This document shows positions 10,755 to 19,280 of a DNA stretch of 27,701 nt, in pieces; positions within the stretch are counted from its first letter, which is position 1, and each line of letters starts with the position of its first letter. The position numbers and the translations under genes were made by a program. A model generated the notes under the pieces. It was not told where the DNA came from, made no database searches, and saw only the letters and a program-made list of their open reading frames with translations. The stretch covers positions 1 through 27,701 of the forward strand of contig DGPZ01000032.1 of NCBI GenBank assembly GCA_002390675.1, written 5' to 3'. This stretch comes from Deltaproteobacteria bacterium UBA4427. GTDB lineage: Bacteria; Myxococcota_A; UBA9160; UBA4427.

Positions 10755-12524
10755 ATGGATTCGCGAGAAACGATGGATAGACGGGGGCGCGCGGCGGGCG
10801 CGCGTCCCGGGGCGATGCCCCATGGCCGGTATAAAACCTTCCTGCGGTTCGATTTGGCGGACCGCACTTGGCCGAATCGCGTACTAGAGAGGGCGCCTCG
10901 GTGGTGCAGTGTGGATCTCCGCGACGGGAATCAAGCGCTCGTTGAGCCCATGGGTTGGGATCGCAAGATTCGACTTTTCGAGACGCTCGTGGCGATCGGC
11001 TTCGAGGAAATTGAAGTTGGCTTTCCTGCGGCCTCGAAGACAGATTTCGATTTCGTTAGGCGCTTGATCGACGAGAACCGAATTCCCGAGAACGTTACAA
11101 TTCAGGTGCTGACGCAGTGCCGAAAGGATCTGATCGACAGAACATTTGACGCGATTGCCGGAGCGCCGTCGTCGATCGTTCACTTCTACAACTCGACCTC
11201 GCCGACACAAAGGCGCGTCGTGTTTGGCGAAGGTCGAGAGGGTATCGTCGCGATCGCGACGTCAGCAGCAAGGATGGTAAAAGAGACCGCCTCGCAGTAT
11301 CCCGGAGAGAATATTCACTTCGAATATTCTCCAGAGAGCTATTCGTCGACAGAACTCGACTTCGCTGTCGAGATTTGTGAGCGAGTGATGGATGTCATGG
11401 AGCCGAGCGAAAGAGCTCCGATCATTCTGAATCTGCCTGCGACGGTCGAAGTCTCGACGCCTAATGTCTATGCGGACTCGGTCGAACTCTTTGGGCGGAT
11501 GATGTCTAACCGGAAGGCGGCGCTGATCAGTGTACATCCGCATAACGATAGGGGATGCGGTGTGGCGGCGGCGGAGCTGGGTCTCTTGGCGGGTGCGGAT
11601 CGTGTCGAGGGGACGCTGTTTGGGAATGGGGAGCGGACTGGGAACGTTGACGTGGTCACGCTGGCGATGAACCTGATGAGTCAGGGAGTCGATCCCGAAC
11701 TGGACTTCTCGGATCTGCCTTCCGTGGTTCGTAGCGTCGAACATGCGAATCGATTGCCCGTACACCCACGGCATCCCTACGCGGGCGAGCTCGTCTATAC
11801 GGCGTTTTCTGGATCGCATCAGGACGCCATTCGAAAGGGATTGTTGGCACTCGAGCAAGGCGAAGGGGAGCAATGGGACGTTCCCTATCTTCCTATCGAC
11901 CCCGCGGACGTGGGTCGAAGTTACGAAGCGGTGATCCGAATCAATAGCCAGTCGGGGAAGGGCGGCATCGCGTACGTACTCGAGACAGAGCATGGCTATG
12001 CCCTGCCTCGTCGTATGCAGATCGAGTTCTCGCGAATTGTGCAACAGAGCGCGGATCTCACCGGCGAGGAAGTTGATAGCGGTCAGGTCCGTGCGCTCTT
12101 CGAGCGCGAGTACCTGCAGGTTGAAGGCGGTCCGAGGTTGGTGGGTGATCGACGGATCGCGAGTCATGGGGGCGAGAACCTCGACGAAATTCTAGCAACG
12201 GTCGCATGGGGCGCTCATGAAATGAAGCTCGAAGGGAGCGGAAGCGGGCCCATTGATGCGTTCGTAGCTGCGCTCGGGGCGGCGATCGGATCGGAGTTGC
12301 GAATCGGCGACTATCACGAGCACGCGCTCGGTGGCGGCGCGGACGCGATGGCTGCTGCCTACGTCGAAGTCGTCTTCGGAGATGAGCGTCGGCTCTTCGG
12401 GGCCGGTCGAGCCGCGAGCATCGTGGAGGCGAGCTTCGTGGCAGTCCTCTCGGCGGTCGCGCGCGCACATGAGTTTGGATGGGTGAGGGCGCCAGCTGCC
12501 GCGACCATCGCGGCCGATCAGTAG
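10755..12524 (+). CDS. leuA: 2-isopropylmalate synthase (LeuA, long type)
   Basis: Condenses acetyl-CoA with 2-ketoisovalerate, the committed step of leucine synthesis. The N-terminal RTWPNRVLERAPRWCSVDLRDGNQAL block is the signature of the long, actinobacterial/fungal-like LeuA; the shorter E. coli type lacks it. Catalytic R56-D57 and the metal ligands H261 and H263 in HPHNDRG are present. The C-terminal ~130 residues form the LeuA regulatory (leucine-binding) domain. ATG at 10755 is preferred because GGAG (10744-10747) lies seven bases upstream; the TTG at 10728 has none. The resulting length is 589 residues. The upstream Leu-codon attenuator supports LeuA over the related citramalate synthase or homocitrate synthase. 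No other leu or ilv genes are nearby. Confidence 0.92.
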   Translation: MDSRETMDRRGRAAGARPGAMPHGRYKTFLRFDLADRTWPNRVLERAPRWCSVDLRDGNQALVEPMGWDRKIRLFETLVAIGFEEIEVGFPAASKTDFDFVRRLIDENRIPENVTIQVLTQCRKDLIDRTFDAIAGAPSSIVHFYNSTSPTQRRVVFGEGREGIVAIATSAARMVKETASQYPGENIHFEYSPESYSSTELDFAVEICERVMDVMEPSERAPIILNLPATVEVSTPNVYADSVELFGRMMSNRKAALISVHPHNDRGCGVAAAELGLLAGADRVEGTLFGNGERTGNVDVVTLAMNLMSQGVDPELDFSDLPSVVRSVEHANRLPVHPRHPYAGELVYTAFSGSHQDAIRKGLLALEQGEGEQWDVPYLPIDPADVGRSYEAVIRINSQSGKGGIAYVLETEHGYALPRRMQIEFSRIVQQSADLTGEEVDSGQVRALFEREYLQVEGGPRLVGDRRIASHGGENLDEILATVAWGAHEMKLEGSGSGPIDAFVAALGAAIGSELRIGDYHEHALGGGADAMAAAYVEVVFGDERRLFGAGRAASIVEASFVAVLSAVARAHEFGWVRAPAAATIAADQ

Positions 12525-12560
12525 CTTAGACATTAATCCCAGATTTCGACTGTGATGTAC

Positions 12561-12588
12561 GGGTCACGGGTCTTCTGACTCGTGGCCC
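12561..12588 (+). terminator. Hairpin after leuA
   Basis: GGGTCACG (12561-12568) pairs with CGTGGCCC (12581-12588) over eight positions, one of them G-U, with a 12-base loop. No T-run follows directly. It sits 36 bases after the leuA stop and 21 bases before the permease start, so it may end leuA transcription or separate the two units. Confidence 0.45.
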
Positions 12589-12609
12589 GGCGCTACTCTT
12601 CAGCCCGCC

Positions 12610-14052
12610 GTGCAGCTGGCGCTGAATTCCTCGGATCGCCACGCGAACCTACGGGATGAGCTAGAACCAGAAGTGATGCCCTTCGCTCATCCACGCGACC
12701 GATTACCCCGAGTGCTCTCCTTGTGGGATGCATCGATGCTCATTGTGGCGTCGGTGGTTGGCAGTGGGATTTTCTTCACGCCGTCCCGCGTCGCCGAACT
12801 GCTTCCGAGCGCGGGGTTGATTTTGCTTGCTTGGCTCGTGGGCGCGCTGATTTCCCTTGCAGGGGCATTCGCTAATGCTGAGCTGGGGGCGATGTTCCCG
12901 CGAGCGGGGGGCGACTATGTGTATCTGCGCGAAGGCATTCATCCCGCCGCCGGATTTCTCGTCGGATGGATTTCTTTCTTCGCGATCTATGCGGGCACGA
13001 TTGCGACGCTGGCCGTCGTCTTTGCGGAATTCATGGCCCCCGTATTGGGACTCGAGCGTTCCGGCACCATCGGACTTTCCGCATTGATGATCCTATTGTG
13101 CTCTCTGCTGAATATGCGGGGAACACTTTGGGGCGCGGCCTTTAACAACGTGACCTCGACAGCGAAGATCGTCGCGTTGATCGCCTTCGTTGCACTCGGT
13201 CCGCTTTTTGGTTCTGGAAGCTTCGAACCTTGGCTCGGTATGGGGGGCGCCGGCGCTGGTGAGGTGCTGGCTTCGGGCGAGGGCGGCGGGCTGTTGAGCT
13301 TTGGCCAGGCCCTGTCGCCGATTCTGTTCTCTTACCTGGGCTGGAACGCGAGCGTTTACGTTGCCAGCGAGATCAAGAATCCCGCGCGCAATGTCCCGCG
13401 CTCGCTCTTCTTGGGCTTAGGCGTTTGCGCCGGGCTCTATATGCTCGTGAACGGAATCTACCTCTACGCGCTCACGCCTTCGGAATTGATTGAATCAGGG
13501 GATGCCGGCGCCGCTGCTGCGACTGCGCTCTTCGGCGATTTCGGCGGACAGCTCGTTGCGATCTTCGTACTCGTGTCCGTCGTAGGCACCTTGAATGCGA
13601 CGATCCTGGTCGGGCCTCGGATCATTTATGCGATGGCCCTTGATGGACTTTTCTTTCGGGACGCCGACCGCATTCACGAGGGCTTCAGCACCCCCAGCGC
13701 GGCCATCGCGGTACAAGCCGCGGTCTCTATCGCACTCGTTGTGTTCCTTGAGAGCTTTCCGAAAGCGCTCGACTTCACGGTCTTCGGAATCATCCTTGCC
13801 ACTTCTGCCGACGTGCTGGCGCTCTTCTTCTTGCGCCGCCGCCAACCGGATCGTGAACGGCCCTACCGCGCATGGGGCTACCCGTGGTTGCCAGCACTCT
13901 ATCTCGCAGTCAATCTGTCGATCGGCGTGGCGATCGCGATCGCGAGCCCTCGGGAATGCGCGGTGACCCTGGCGGTTCTTGCCGCCGGCTTGCTGATCTA
14001 CGGACCGGTTACACGAGCCGCGGACCGAAGGGCGGCTGAACCCTCGGAATGA
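12610..14052 (+). CDS. APC-superfamily amino acid permease
   Basis: An integral inner-membrane transporter with about 12 hydrophobic segments over 480 residues. The first helix contains VASVVGSGIFFTPS, the APC-family unwound-helix substrate motif. The next segments (LVGALISLAGAFANAELGAMFPRAGGDYVYLREG) match the LAT/ACT-like amino acid permeases. A proton-coupled amino acid uptake role is likely; the substrate cannot be read from sequence. GTG at 12610 gives an extra ~20 hydrophilic residues and has no ribosome binding site. A TACTCT box ends only ten bases before it, so a leaderless start is possible. ATG at 12676 is the alternative and still keeps the first helix. Its position after leuA hints at branched-chain amino acids, but nothing links the two transcriptionally. 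Confidence 0.82.
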   Translation: MQLALNSSDRHANLRDELEPEVMPFAHPRDRLPRVLSLWDASMLIVASVVGSGIFFTPSRVAELLPSAGLILLAWLVGALISLAGAFANAELGAMFPRAGGDYVYLREGIHPAAGFLVGWISFFAIYAGTIATLAVVFAEFMAPVLGLERSGTIGLSALMILLCSLLNMRGTLWGAAFNNVTSTAKIVALIAFVALGPLFGSGSFEPWLGMGGAGAGEVLASGEGGGLLSFGQALSPILFSYLGWNASVYVASEIKNPARNVPRSLFLGLGVCAGLYMLVNGIYLYALTPSELIESGDAGAAAATALFGDFGGQLVAIFVLVSVVGTLNATILVGPRIIYAMALDGLFFRDADRIHEGFSTPSAAIAVQAAVSIALVVFLESFPKALDFTVFGIILATSADVLALFFLRRRQPDRERPYRAWGYPWLPALYLAVNLSIGVAIAIASPRECAVTLAVLAAGLLIYGPVTRAADRRAAEPSE

Positions 14053-14180
14053 TCCGCCACGAAGCGGCTGCACCGGTACCTGGGAGACGAATTCTTCAGT
14101 AAGATCAGATGATTCGAAGGGGTCCTCCTAGGTGCAGTCATCGTTCCAGTCACGCTCGAAACGCGCGTTTGCCGATCAGG

Positions 14181-14290
14181 CCAGCTGGGGGGCATATGCC
14201 TACTGGGCAAGTTGGGCCGAGAGAGCTTGCTAGCTCGTCGGGGCGACCCAAGTGTCTGCCGTTTTTAAAGCGGCCGCACTTCGGGGCGAA
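14181..14290 (+). ncRNA. Candidate structured RNA (cluster of stem-loops)
   Basis: Inverted repeats follow each other closely: CCAGCTGG (14181-14188); GGCATATGCC (14191-14200); GAGCT-TGCT-AGCTC (14223-14236); GTCG-GGG-CGAC (14237-14247); a two-step stem AAGTG-tct-GCCG (14250-14261) with CGGC-cg-CACTT (14271-14281); and TTCG-GGG-CGAA (14280-14290), which overlaps the previous arm by two bases. I recognise no known RNA family (not tRNA, RNase P, tmRNA or SRP core motifs). It could be an untranslated leader, a small RNA, or chance structure in GC-rich DNA. Confidence 0.25.
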
Positions 14291-14469
14291 ACGACGGGCG
14301 ACGGAGCAGTGGGGGGTCGATGCCTTCGAATCCACTCTGAGGGTGGGTCGAGTGCGGAAGAGGATTCGCGCGAAAGCGTCGGACGGAGCGGCCGAGGGAC
14401 GCGTCCAAGCACGCGAGCCAGATAGGTCATACGAGTAGACCGAGCTCTAACCGAGCGGATTCGATGCAT

Positions 14470-14495
14470 CTACTAACTGTCATTACCAGTAGTAG
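14470..14495. repeat. Inverted repeat upstream of alaC
   Basis: CTACTAACTG (14470-14479) pairs with CAGTAGTAG (14487-14495) over nine base pairs with one bulged A and a seven-base spacer. It lies 88 bases before the alaC start, a plausible position for an operator or an mRNA hairpin. Confidence 0.4.
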
Positions 14496-14582
14496 GGCAT
14501 GCGAATTGATCGGACAGGGCGATGCGGGCGATCGGGGGCAAGCCCTGCGATGAGCTGGCAATTGAGATGAAACGAAAACAAT

Positions 14583-15788
14583 ATGACGGATAAGTTCCGA
14601 CACGATTTCAACAAGCTGAACCGACTTCCCCCTTATATCCTCTCCGAGGTGACTGAGCTGACGCGCGCCAAGCGCCGAGCGGGTGAAGACATCATCGATA
14701 TGGGGATGGGCAACCCCGATCTTGCGACACCGCAGCATGTCATCGACAAGATCTGCGAAGCCGCACAGGATCCGCGAAACCACCGCTATTCCAGCTCCCA
14801 GGGGCTACCAAATCTTCGCGCTGGAATTACGGAGTGGTACAAGCGGCGTCACGACGTCGAACTCAATCCGGAGACCGAAGCCGTCGCCGTGATCGGTGCG
14901 AAGGAGGGGCTTTCTCACTTCGTCTTGATGACGGCTGGGCCGGGCGACGTTGTCCTCGTGCCCGACCCCGCTTATCCGATCCATCAGTACTCCGTGATCA
15001 TCGCCGGAGCCGATTTGCGCAAGGTTCCGCTCAATCACGAGAGCGACTTCATCGAGAACCTCGAACAGGCGGTGAGCCGTACTTGGCCGAAGCCGAAGAT
15101 GTTGATCATCTCGTTTCCGGCGAATCCGACAACGCACATCGTCGATCTCGCCTTTCTTGAACGGATCGTCGAGTTCGCGCGTGAGAACGATTTGATGGTG
15201 CTCCACGACTTTGCCTACGCAGAGATCGCCTTCGATGGTTATAAGCCGCCTAGCATCTTGGAAGTGCCCGGAGCCAAGGATATCGCCATCGAATTCGTTT
15301 CGTTCTCGAAGAGCCACTCCATGGCGGGCTGGCGCGTAGGCTTCGCCTGCGGCAATCCCGAGATGATTCACGCGCTTAAGCGGATTAAATCGTATCTCGA
15401 CTACGGAATGCCTCAGGCCATCCAGATCGGCGCGATCGCGGCGCTGCGTGGCCCGCAGGACTGCGTCGCAGAGAACTGTGAAGTCTACAAAGAGCGCCGG
15501 GATGCTTTGGTCGAAGGTCTTGGTGCGCCAGGCGTCGGGCAGTGGATTATCGAGAAACCCTTGGCGACGATGTTCGTATGGGCGCCAATGCCAGAGCGTT
15601 TCTTGGAGATGGGTTCGTTGGAGTTTTCGAAGCTTTTGTTGAAGGAGGCCGGCGTTGCGGTGTCTCCGGGCATCGGCTTTGGAGAACAGGGCGAAGGTCA
15701 TGTGCGCTTCGCGTTAGTTGAGAATAAGCATCGCATCCGACAAGCGGTGCGTGGGATTCGTCGCTTCTTCCGAGAAGCGCAGTGTTAA
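14583..15788 (+). CDS. alaC: AlaC-type PLP aminotransferase (glutamate-pyruvate transaminase)
   Basis: A fold-type I, class I/II aminotransferase closely resembling E. coli AlaC across its whole length. Matching blocks include RLPPYI at the N-terminus, DMGMGNPDLATP, VIGAKEGL, PDPAYPIHQYSVIIAGA, and SKSHSMAGWRVGF with the PLP-binding lysine K243. The aspartate pairing with the pyridine nitrogen is in HDFAYAE. AlaC interconverts pyruvate and alanine with glutamate/2-oxoglutarate. Related enzymes make LL-diaminopimelate or methionine, so the exact substrate is not proven. Its 401 residues are standard. It precedes hom and thrC by a short gap, an arrangement I associate with deltaproteobacterial genomes. 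A weak GAGATGA upstream is the only ribosome binding site candidate. Confidence 0.85.
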   Translation: MTDKFRHDFNKLNRLPPYILSEVTELTRAKRRAGEDIIDMGMGNPDLATPQHVIDKICEAAQDPRNHRYSSSQGLPNLRAGITEWYKRRHDVELNPETEAVAVIGAKEGLSHFVLMTAGPGDVVLVPDPAYPIHQYSVIIAGADLRKVPLNHESDFIENLEQAVSRTWPKPKMLIISFPANPTTHIVDLAFLERIVEFARENDLMVLHDFAYAEIAFDGYKPPSILEVPGAKDIAIEFVSFSKSHSMAGWRVGFACGNPEMIHALKRIKSYLDYGMPQAIQIGAIAALRGPQDCVAENCEVYKERRDALVEGLGAPGVGQWIIEKPLATMFVWAPMPERFLEMGSLEFSKLLLKEAGVAVSPGIGFGEQGEGHVRFALVENKHRIRQAVRGIRRFFREAQC

Positions 15789-15810
15789 CCCTGGTTTAAT
15801 TCAGGGTTAA
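15785..15810 (+). terminator. Hairpin over the alaC stop codon
   Basis: A perfect nine-base inverted repeat, TTAACCCTG (15785-15793) and CAGGGTTAA (15802-15810), has an eight-base AT-rich loop. The TAA stop of alaC lies in the left arm, and hom begins 36 bases later. It lacks a T-run, so partial termination, mRNA processing or a protein-binding operator are all possible. Confidence 0.45.
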
Positions 15811-15845
15811 GTGCAGGGACGCGCGGCGTCCCGGGAGCGAATGAG

Positions 15846-17177
15846 ATGAGCGGGCAGCAAGATGCAATCGGAGTTGGGCTGATCGGTTTCGGAACGATCG
15901 GAACCGGCGTTGTTAAGGTGCTTCAGGATAACGCAGCGGAAATCGAGCAACGGCTCGGCTTCCCGTTGCGCATGGCGCGGATCGCTGATCTCGATCTCGA
16001 GACGGACCGCGGCGTGGATCTCACCGGCATTCACTTCGACAGCGATACCCCCGGCCTGATCGCCGATCCTAACGTGGATATCGTGATTGAATTGGTCGGC
16101 GGCTACGACGTCCCGCGCAAGTTCATCCTAGAAGCCTTTGCTGCCGGCAAACATGTCGTGACGGCTAACAAAGCGCTCTTGGCTGTGCACGGTCGCGAGA
16201 TCTTTGGTGCGGCTTCGGCGGCCGGAGTCGATATCGCATTCGAGGCAGCGGTCGCTGGCGGTATTCCGATCCTGCGTGCGCTGCGCGAAGGCTTGGCGGG
16301 CAACAAGATTGAGACGGTTCTCGGGATCCTTAATGGCACGACGAACTACGTGCTGACCGAGATGGAGTCGACGGGCGAAGACTTCGACGTGGTGCTGAAG
16401 CGGGCTCAGGAGTTGGGTTATGCGGAAGCGGATCCGACCTTTGATGTCGATGGGATCGATGCGGCGCATAAGCTCGCATTGCTCACAACCATGGCCTACG
16501 GCGCGGAAGTAGTCTTCGATGAAATCCCGACTGAGGGCATTCGTGGGCTCGTTCCCCTGGACTTCGAGCTGGCGGCAGAATTTGGATACCGCATCAAGTT
16601 GCTCGGAATCGCTAAGTGTCATCGCGACGACGACGGTACGGAGCGAATTGAATCGCGCGTGAATCCTACGCTGATTCCCAAGTCGAGCATGTTGGCGAAC
16701 GTGGATGGCGCGATGAACGCGGTCGAAGTGATCGGGAACGCGGTCGGTCCGACGCTCTACTACGGCGCGGGCGCGGGCGAAATGCCGACGGCGAGTGCAG
16801 TGGTAGGCGACCTAATTGAGATCTCGCGCGAGATCAAGCGCGGTGGTGCGGGGCCGGTGGCTCCACTTTCGTATTTGCCCCAGCACATCGTTGCGAAGGA
16901 ATCCGTGAGTAATGATGAGTTGATGGGCTGTGCCTATCTTCGTTTCACGACGAAAAACGACCCCGCGGCACTGGGCCAACTAACGGGCGCACTCGGAGGC
17001 GAGAGCGTCGGCGTGGCTTCGGTGGTTCAGCGCGAAGACGGTGGCGACAGCGTTACGATCGTTGTCCTGACGCAGACCGCGAGCGAAGCCGCCCTCGGTC
17101 GTGCGCTCGCGAAAATTGAAGCGTTGCCGGTCGTGATGGAGGCCCCGCGCGTCATCCGAATCGAAGAGGAGGTCTAG
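15846..17177 (+). CDS. hom: Homoserine dehydrogenase
   Basis: Reduces aspartate semialdehyde to homoserine for threonine and methionine synthesis. The N-terminal Rossmann motif GLIGFGTIGTG spans about residues 11-21. The catalytic domain contains the AAVAGGIPILRALREGL block and GILNGTTNYVL. A C-terminal ACT domain (about 355-440, starting CAYLRFTTKNDPAALGQL) is the usual site of threonine feedback inhibition. Its 443 residues fit the monofunctional long form, not fused to aspartokinase. GGGAG upstream serves as ribosome binding site. The stop is followed two bases later by thrC, whose ribosome binding site (GAGGAGG) lies inside the hom end, so the two are probably translationally coupled. Confidence 0.94.
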   Translation: MSGQQDAIGVGLIGFGTIGTGVVKVLQDNAAEIEQRLGFPLRMARIADLDLETDRGVDLTGIHFDSDTPGLIADPNVDIVIELVGGYDVPRKFILEAFAAGKHVVTANKALLAVHGREIFGAASAAGVDIAFEAAVAGGIPILRALREGLAGNKIETVLGILNGTTNYVLTEMESTGEDFDVVLKRAQELGYAEADPTFDVDGIDAAHKLALLTTMAYGAEVVFDEIPTEGIRGLVPLDFELAAEFGYRIKLLGIAKCHRDDDGTERIESRVNPTLIPKSSMLANVDGAMNAVEVIGNAVGPTLYYGAGAGEMPTASAVVGDLIEISREIKRGGAGPVAPLSYLPQHIVAKESVSNDELMGCAYLRFTTKNDPAALGQLTGALGGESVGVASVVQREDGGDSVTIVVLTQTASEAALGRALAKIEALPVVMEAPRVIRIEEEV

Positions 17178-17179
17178 CC

Positions 17180-18535
17180 GTGGCTATCGAAGCGAAGCCC
17201 AATAGGAGAGCTTGGTTCGAAAGCCTCGAGGATTCCTCGGAGCGCTACGACCTGGACGAGGTGGTCTACACCGATTCGAAGGGCGGGCTTCTACAGGTCG
17301 TTCACGACATGGATGAGCTGAAGAAGACTTCCGGCGAAGAATGGAAGGAACACTTTCAGGGGCGAGCTCGCCGAAACGAATGGCCGTACGGCTCCGGCGT
17401 TTGGGGCAAGAAGGAATGGGTCCTGCCCGATATCGACAATGAAAATGTCGTGTCGATGTACGAAGGGCATACGAATCTCTTTTGGGCGGAACGGTATGGC
17501 CGCGAAATCGGGATCGAAGATCTCTGGTTGAAGCTCTGCGGTAACTCGCACACGGGATCCTTCAAGGATCTCGGGATGACGGTGCTCGTTTCTCAGGTCA
17601 AACAGATGATCGCGAATGGGGCCGACATTCCGGCGGTCGCGTGTGCGTCGACGGGGGATACCTCTGCAGCGCTCTCGGCATACGCCGCCGCTGCCGGAAT
17701 CCCAGCCATTGTCTTCCTGCCCCGAGGCAAAATTTCCCTCGCACAGTTGATTCAGCCCGTGGCGAACGGCGCGATCGTTTTCGCTCTGGATACGGACTTC
17801 GACGGCTGTATGGATATCGTGAAGAAGGTCTCTGCCGAAGACGGTGTCTATCTCGCGAATTCCATGAATAGCCTTCGTATTGAAGGTCAGAAGACGGTCG
17901 GCCTTGAGGTCATCCAGCAACTTGACTGGAAGGTGCCGGATTGGATCGTGATCCCCGGTGGCAACCTGGGCAATGTTTCAGCTCTCGCGAAGGGCCTCGA
18001 CATGCTCTTCGAATTGGGGCTGATCGATAAGCGTCCGCGCATTTGCGTGGGGCAGGCCGAAGCGGCGAACCCGCTCTACCTCGCCTATCAGACGGAATTC
18101 GAAGTATTTGAACCGATCGCAGCACGCACGACCGTCGCCTCGGCGATTCAGATAGGAAACCCGGTTTCGTACAAGAAGGCCGTCGATGCGCTCAAGCGAT
18201 ACGATGGCGTCGTCGAGCAGGCGAGCGAAGCCGAGATCATGGAAGAATGTGCGAAGGCAGACCGGACAGGGCTCTTTAACTGCCCGCATACTGGCGTGGC
18301 ACTTGTTGCGCTCCGAAAGCTTCAGGCGCGTGGGCTCGTTAAGAGCGGTGATCAAGTCGTTGTCATTTCGACTGCGCATGGCCTCAAGTTCGTGGACTCG
18401 AAGCTTGCCTATCACTCGATGAAACTCGACAACATCGTCTCGGAGCATCCTAATCCGCCGATCGAGCTCGCCGCCGACTATCAGGCCGTTCGCGACCAAA
18501 TGCTGCGCGAGATCGATGCGAGATCGAGTAATTAG
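17180..18535 (+). CDS. thrC: Threonine synthase
   Basis: PLP enzyme converting O-phosphohomoserine to threonine. The PLP lysine K129 sits in NSHTGSFKDLG. The STGDTSAALSAYAAAAGIP block and the glycine-rich phosphate loop IPGGNLGN are typical of fold-type II enzymes. At 451 residues it is the longer class, with about 80 extra N-terminal residues before the conserved core. No homoserine kinase gene is visible between hom and thrC, so thrB must lie elsewhere or be replaced. The GTG start is supported by GAGGAGG about ten bases upstream. It ends with TAG directly abutting the ribE ATG. Confidence 0.93.
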   Translation: MAIEAKPNRRAWFESLEDSSERYDLDEVVYTDSKGGLLQVVHDMDELKKTSGEEWKEHFQGRARRNEWPYGSGVWGKKEWVLPDIDNENVVSMYEGHTNLFWAERYGREIGIEDLWLKLCGNSHTGSFKDLGMTVLVSQVKQMIANGADIPAVACASTGDTSAALSAYAAAAGIPAIVFLPRGKISLAQLIQPVANGAIVFALDTDFDGCMDIVKKVSAEDGVYLANSMNSLRIEGQKTVGLEVIQQLDWKVPDWIVIPGGNLGNVSALAKGLDMLFELGLIDKRPRICVGQAEAANPLYLAYQTEFEVFEPIAARTTVASAIQIGNPVSYKKAVDALKRYDGVVEQASEAEIMEECAKADRTGLFNCPHTGVALVALRKLQARGLVKSGDQVVVISTAHGLKFVDSKLAYHSMKLDNIVSEHPNPPIELAADYQAVRDQMLREIDARSSN

Positions 18536-19165
18536 ATGTTCACAGGTATCGTCGAGCACGTTGGCCTTTTGATCTCCGTTGAGCGCGGGGCGGACCTTAC
18601 ACGCTTTCGGATTGACCTCGGCCCGATATCGGAAGGCGTTGGCTTAGGCGACAGCATCGCGGTTGCGGGTTGTTGCCTCACGGTGACCGGAAGCAAAGGC
18701 AGTGTTTTTAATTTCGAAGCGGTTGCTGAGACAGTGGAGAAGACGCGTCTGGGCTGCTTTGAGGCCGATACTCGAGTCAATCTCGAGCGCGCCATGGGCG
18801 CGGGGGCTCGTTTCGATGGCCATATCGTGCAGGGGCATATCGACGGAACGGGGCGGGTGCGTCGTTTTGAACGGACGGGCACCGACGGCAATGATGTCAA
18901 ATTGCATATCGAGTGCGACTCGGAACTTGCCGGACAGCTCGTGGACAAGGGCTCGGTCACGATTGATGGTGTCTCGCTTACAGTAGTCGCTGTTGTTCCC
19001 GATGGCTTTTATGTTGCTCTGATTCCCCACACGCTTGAGATCACGACCCTTTCGGACCTAAGAGAGGGTGATGCGGTCAACCTCGAGGTGGATGTCTTTG
19101 GCAAGTATGTGAAGACGTATCTTGATCGGGTGTTGCCCGGGCTGGTCGCGGGAGGGAGCCAGTAG
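18536..19165 (+). CDS. ribE: Riboflavin synthase alpha subunit
   Basis: Dismutates two 6,7-dimethyl-8-ribityllumazine to riboflavin and the pyrimidinedione precursor. The protein shows the two tandem lumazine-binding barrels. The first starts MFTGIVEHVG and contains GDSIAVAGCCLTVT. The second contains GHIVQGHIDGTGRV and GSVTIDGVSLTVV. Its 209 residues are normal. It begins on the base after the thrC stop, so it is almost certainly in the hom-thrC transcript. No FMN riboswitch-like leader and no other rib genes are visible here. The symbol ribE follows common usage; ribC is used for the same protein in E. coli. Confidence 0.93.
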   Translation: MFTGIVEHVGLLISVERGADLTRFRIDLGPISEGVGLGDSIAVAGCCLTVTGSKGSVFNFEAVAETVEKTRLGCFEADTRVNLERAMGAGARFDGHIVQGHIDGTGRVRRFERTGTDGNDVKLHIECDSELAGQLVDKGSVTIDGVSLTVVAVVPDGFYVALIPHTLEITTLSDLREGDAVNLEVDVFGKYVKTYLDRVLPGLVAGGSQ

Positions 19166-19280
19166 GTTCCGCTGCGATCTTGACAGCTCGTTCAAGCCAA
19201 CACGTTTCTGTGTCGACGTCCGCGTCGAACTCCACGTCAATGTCCGTGAATGATGCCAATCCGAAAGGCGAACCGTATTG

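Larger units (their letters stand above)
14053..14582 (+). other. 530-bp intergenic region without a convincing gene
   Basis: No open frame here resembles a protein. A 109-codon frame at 14109-14438 has an Arg/Ser-rich composition and no ribosome binding site. The stretch contains clustered palindromes and stem-loops at 14181-14281 and a bulged inverted repeat at 14470-14495, given separately. Signals for alaC must lie here, but no convincing -35/-10 pair was found. Confidence 0.5.

Noticed and set aside
10755..12524. Citramalate synthase (CimA) instead of LeuA
   Set aside because: The RTWPNRVLERAPRWCSVDLRDGNQ block and the regulatory C-terminus are those of long LeuA, and the leader peptide senses leucine.
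14109..14438. 109-codon + strand frame in the permease-alaC gap
   Set aside because: Arg/Ser-rich composition typical of out-of-frame GC-rich DNA, no ribosome binding site and no family.
19180..19208. TTGACA upstream of the Nma111-like gene as a promoter
   Set aside because: The -35 is perfect, but no acceptable -10 occurs at 15-19 bp spacing.
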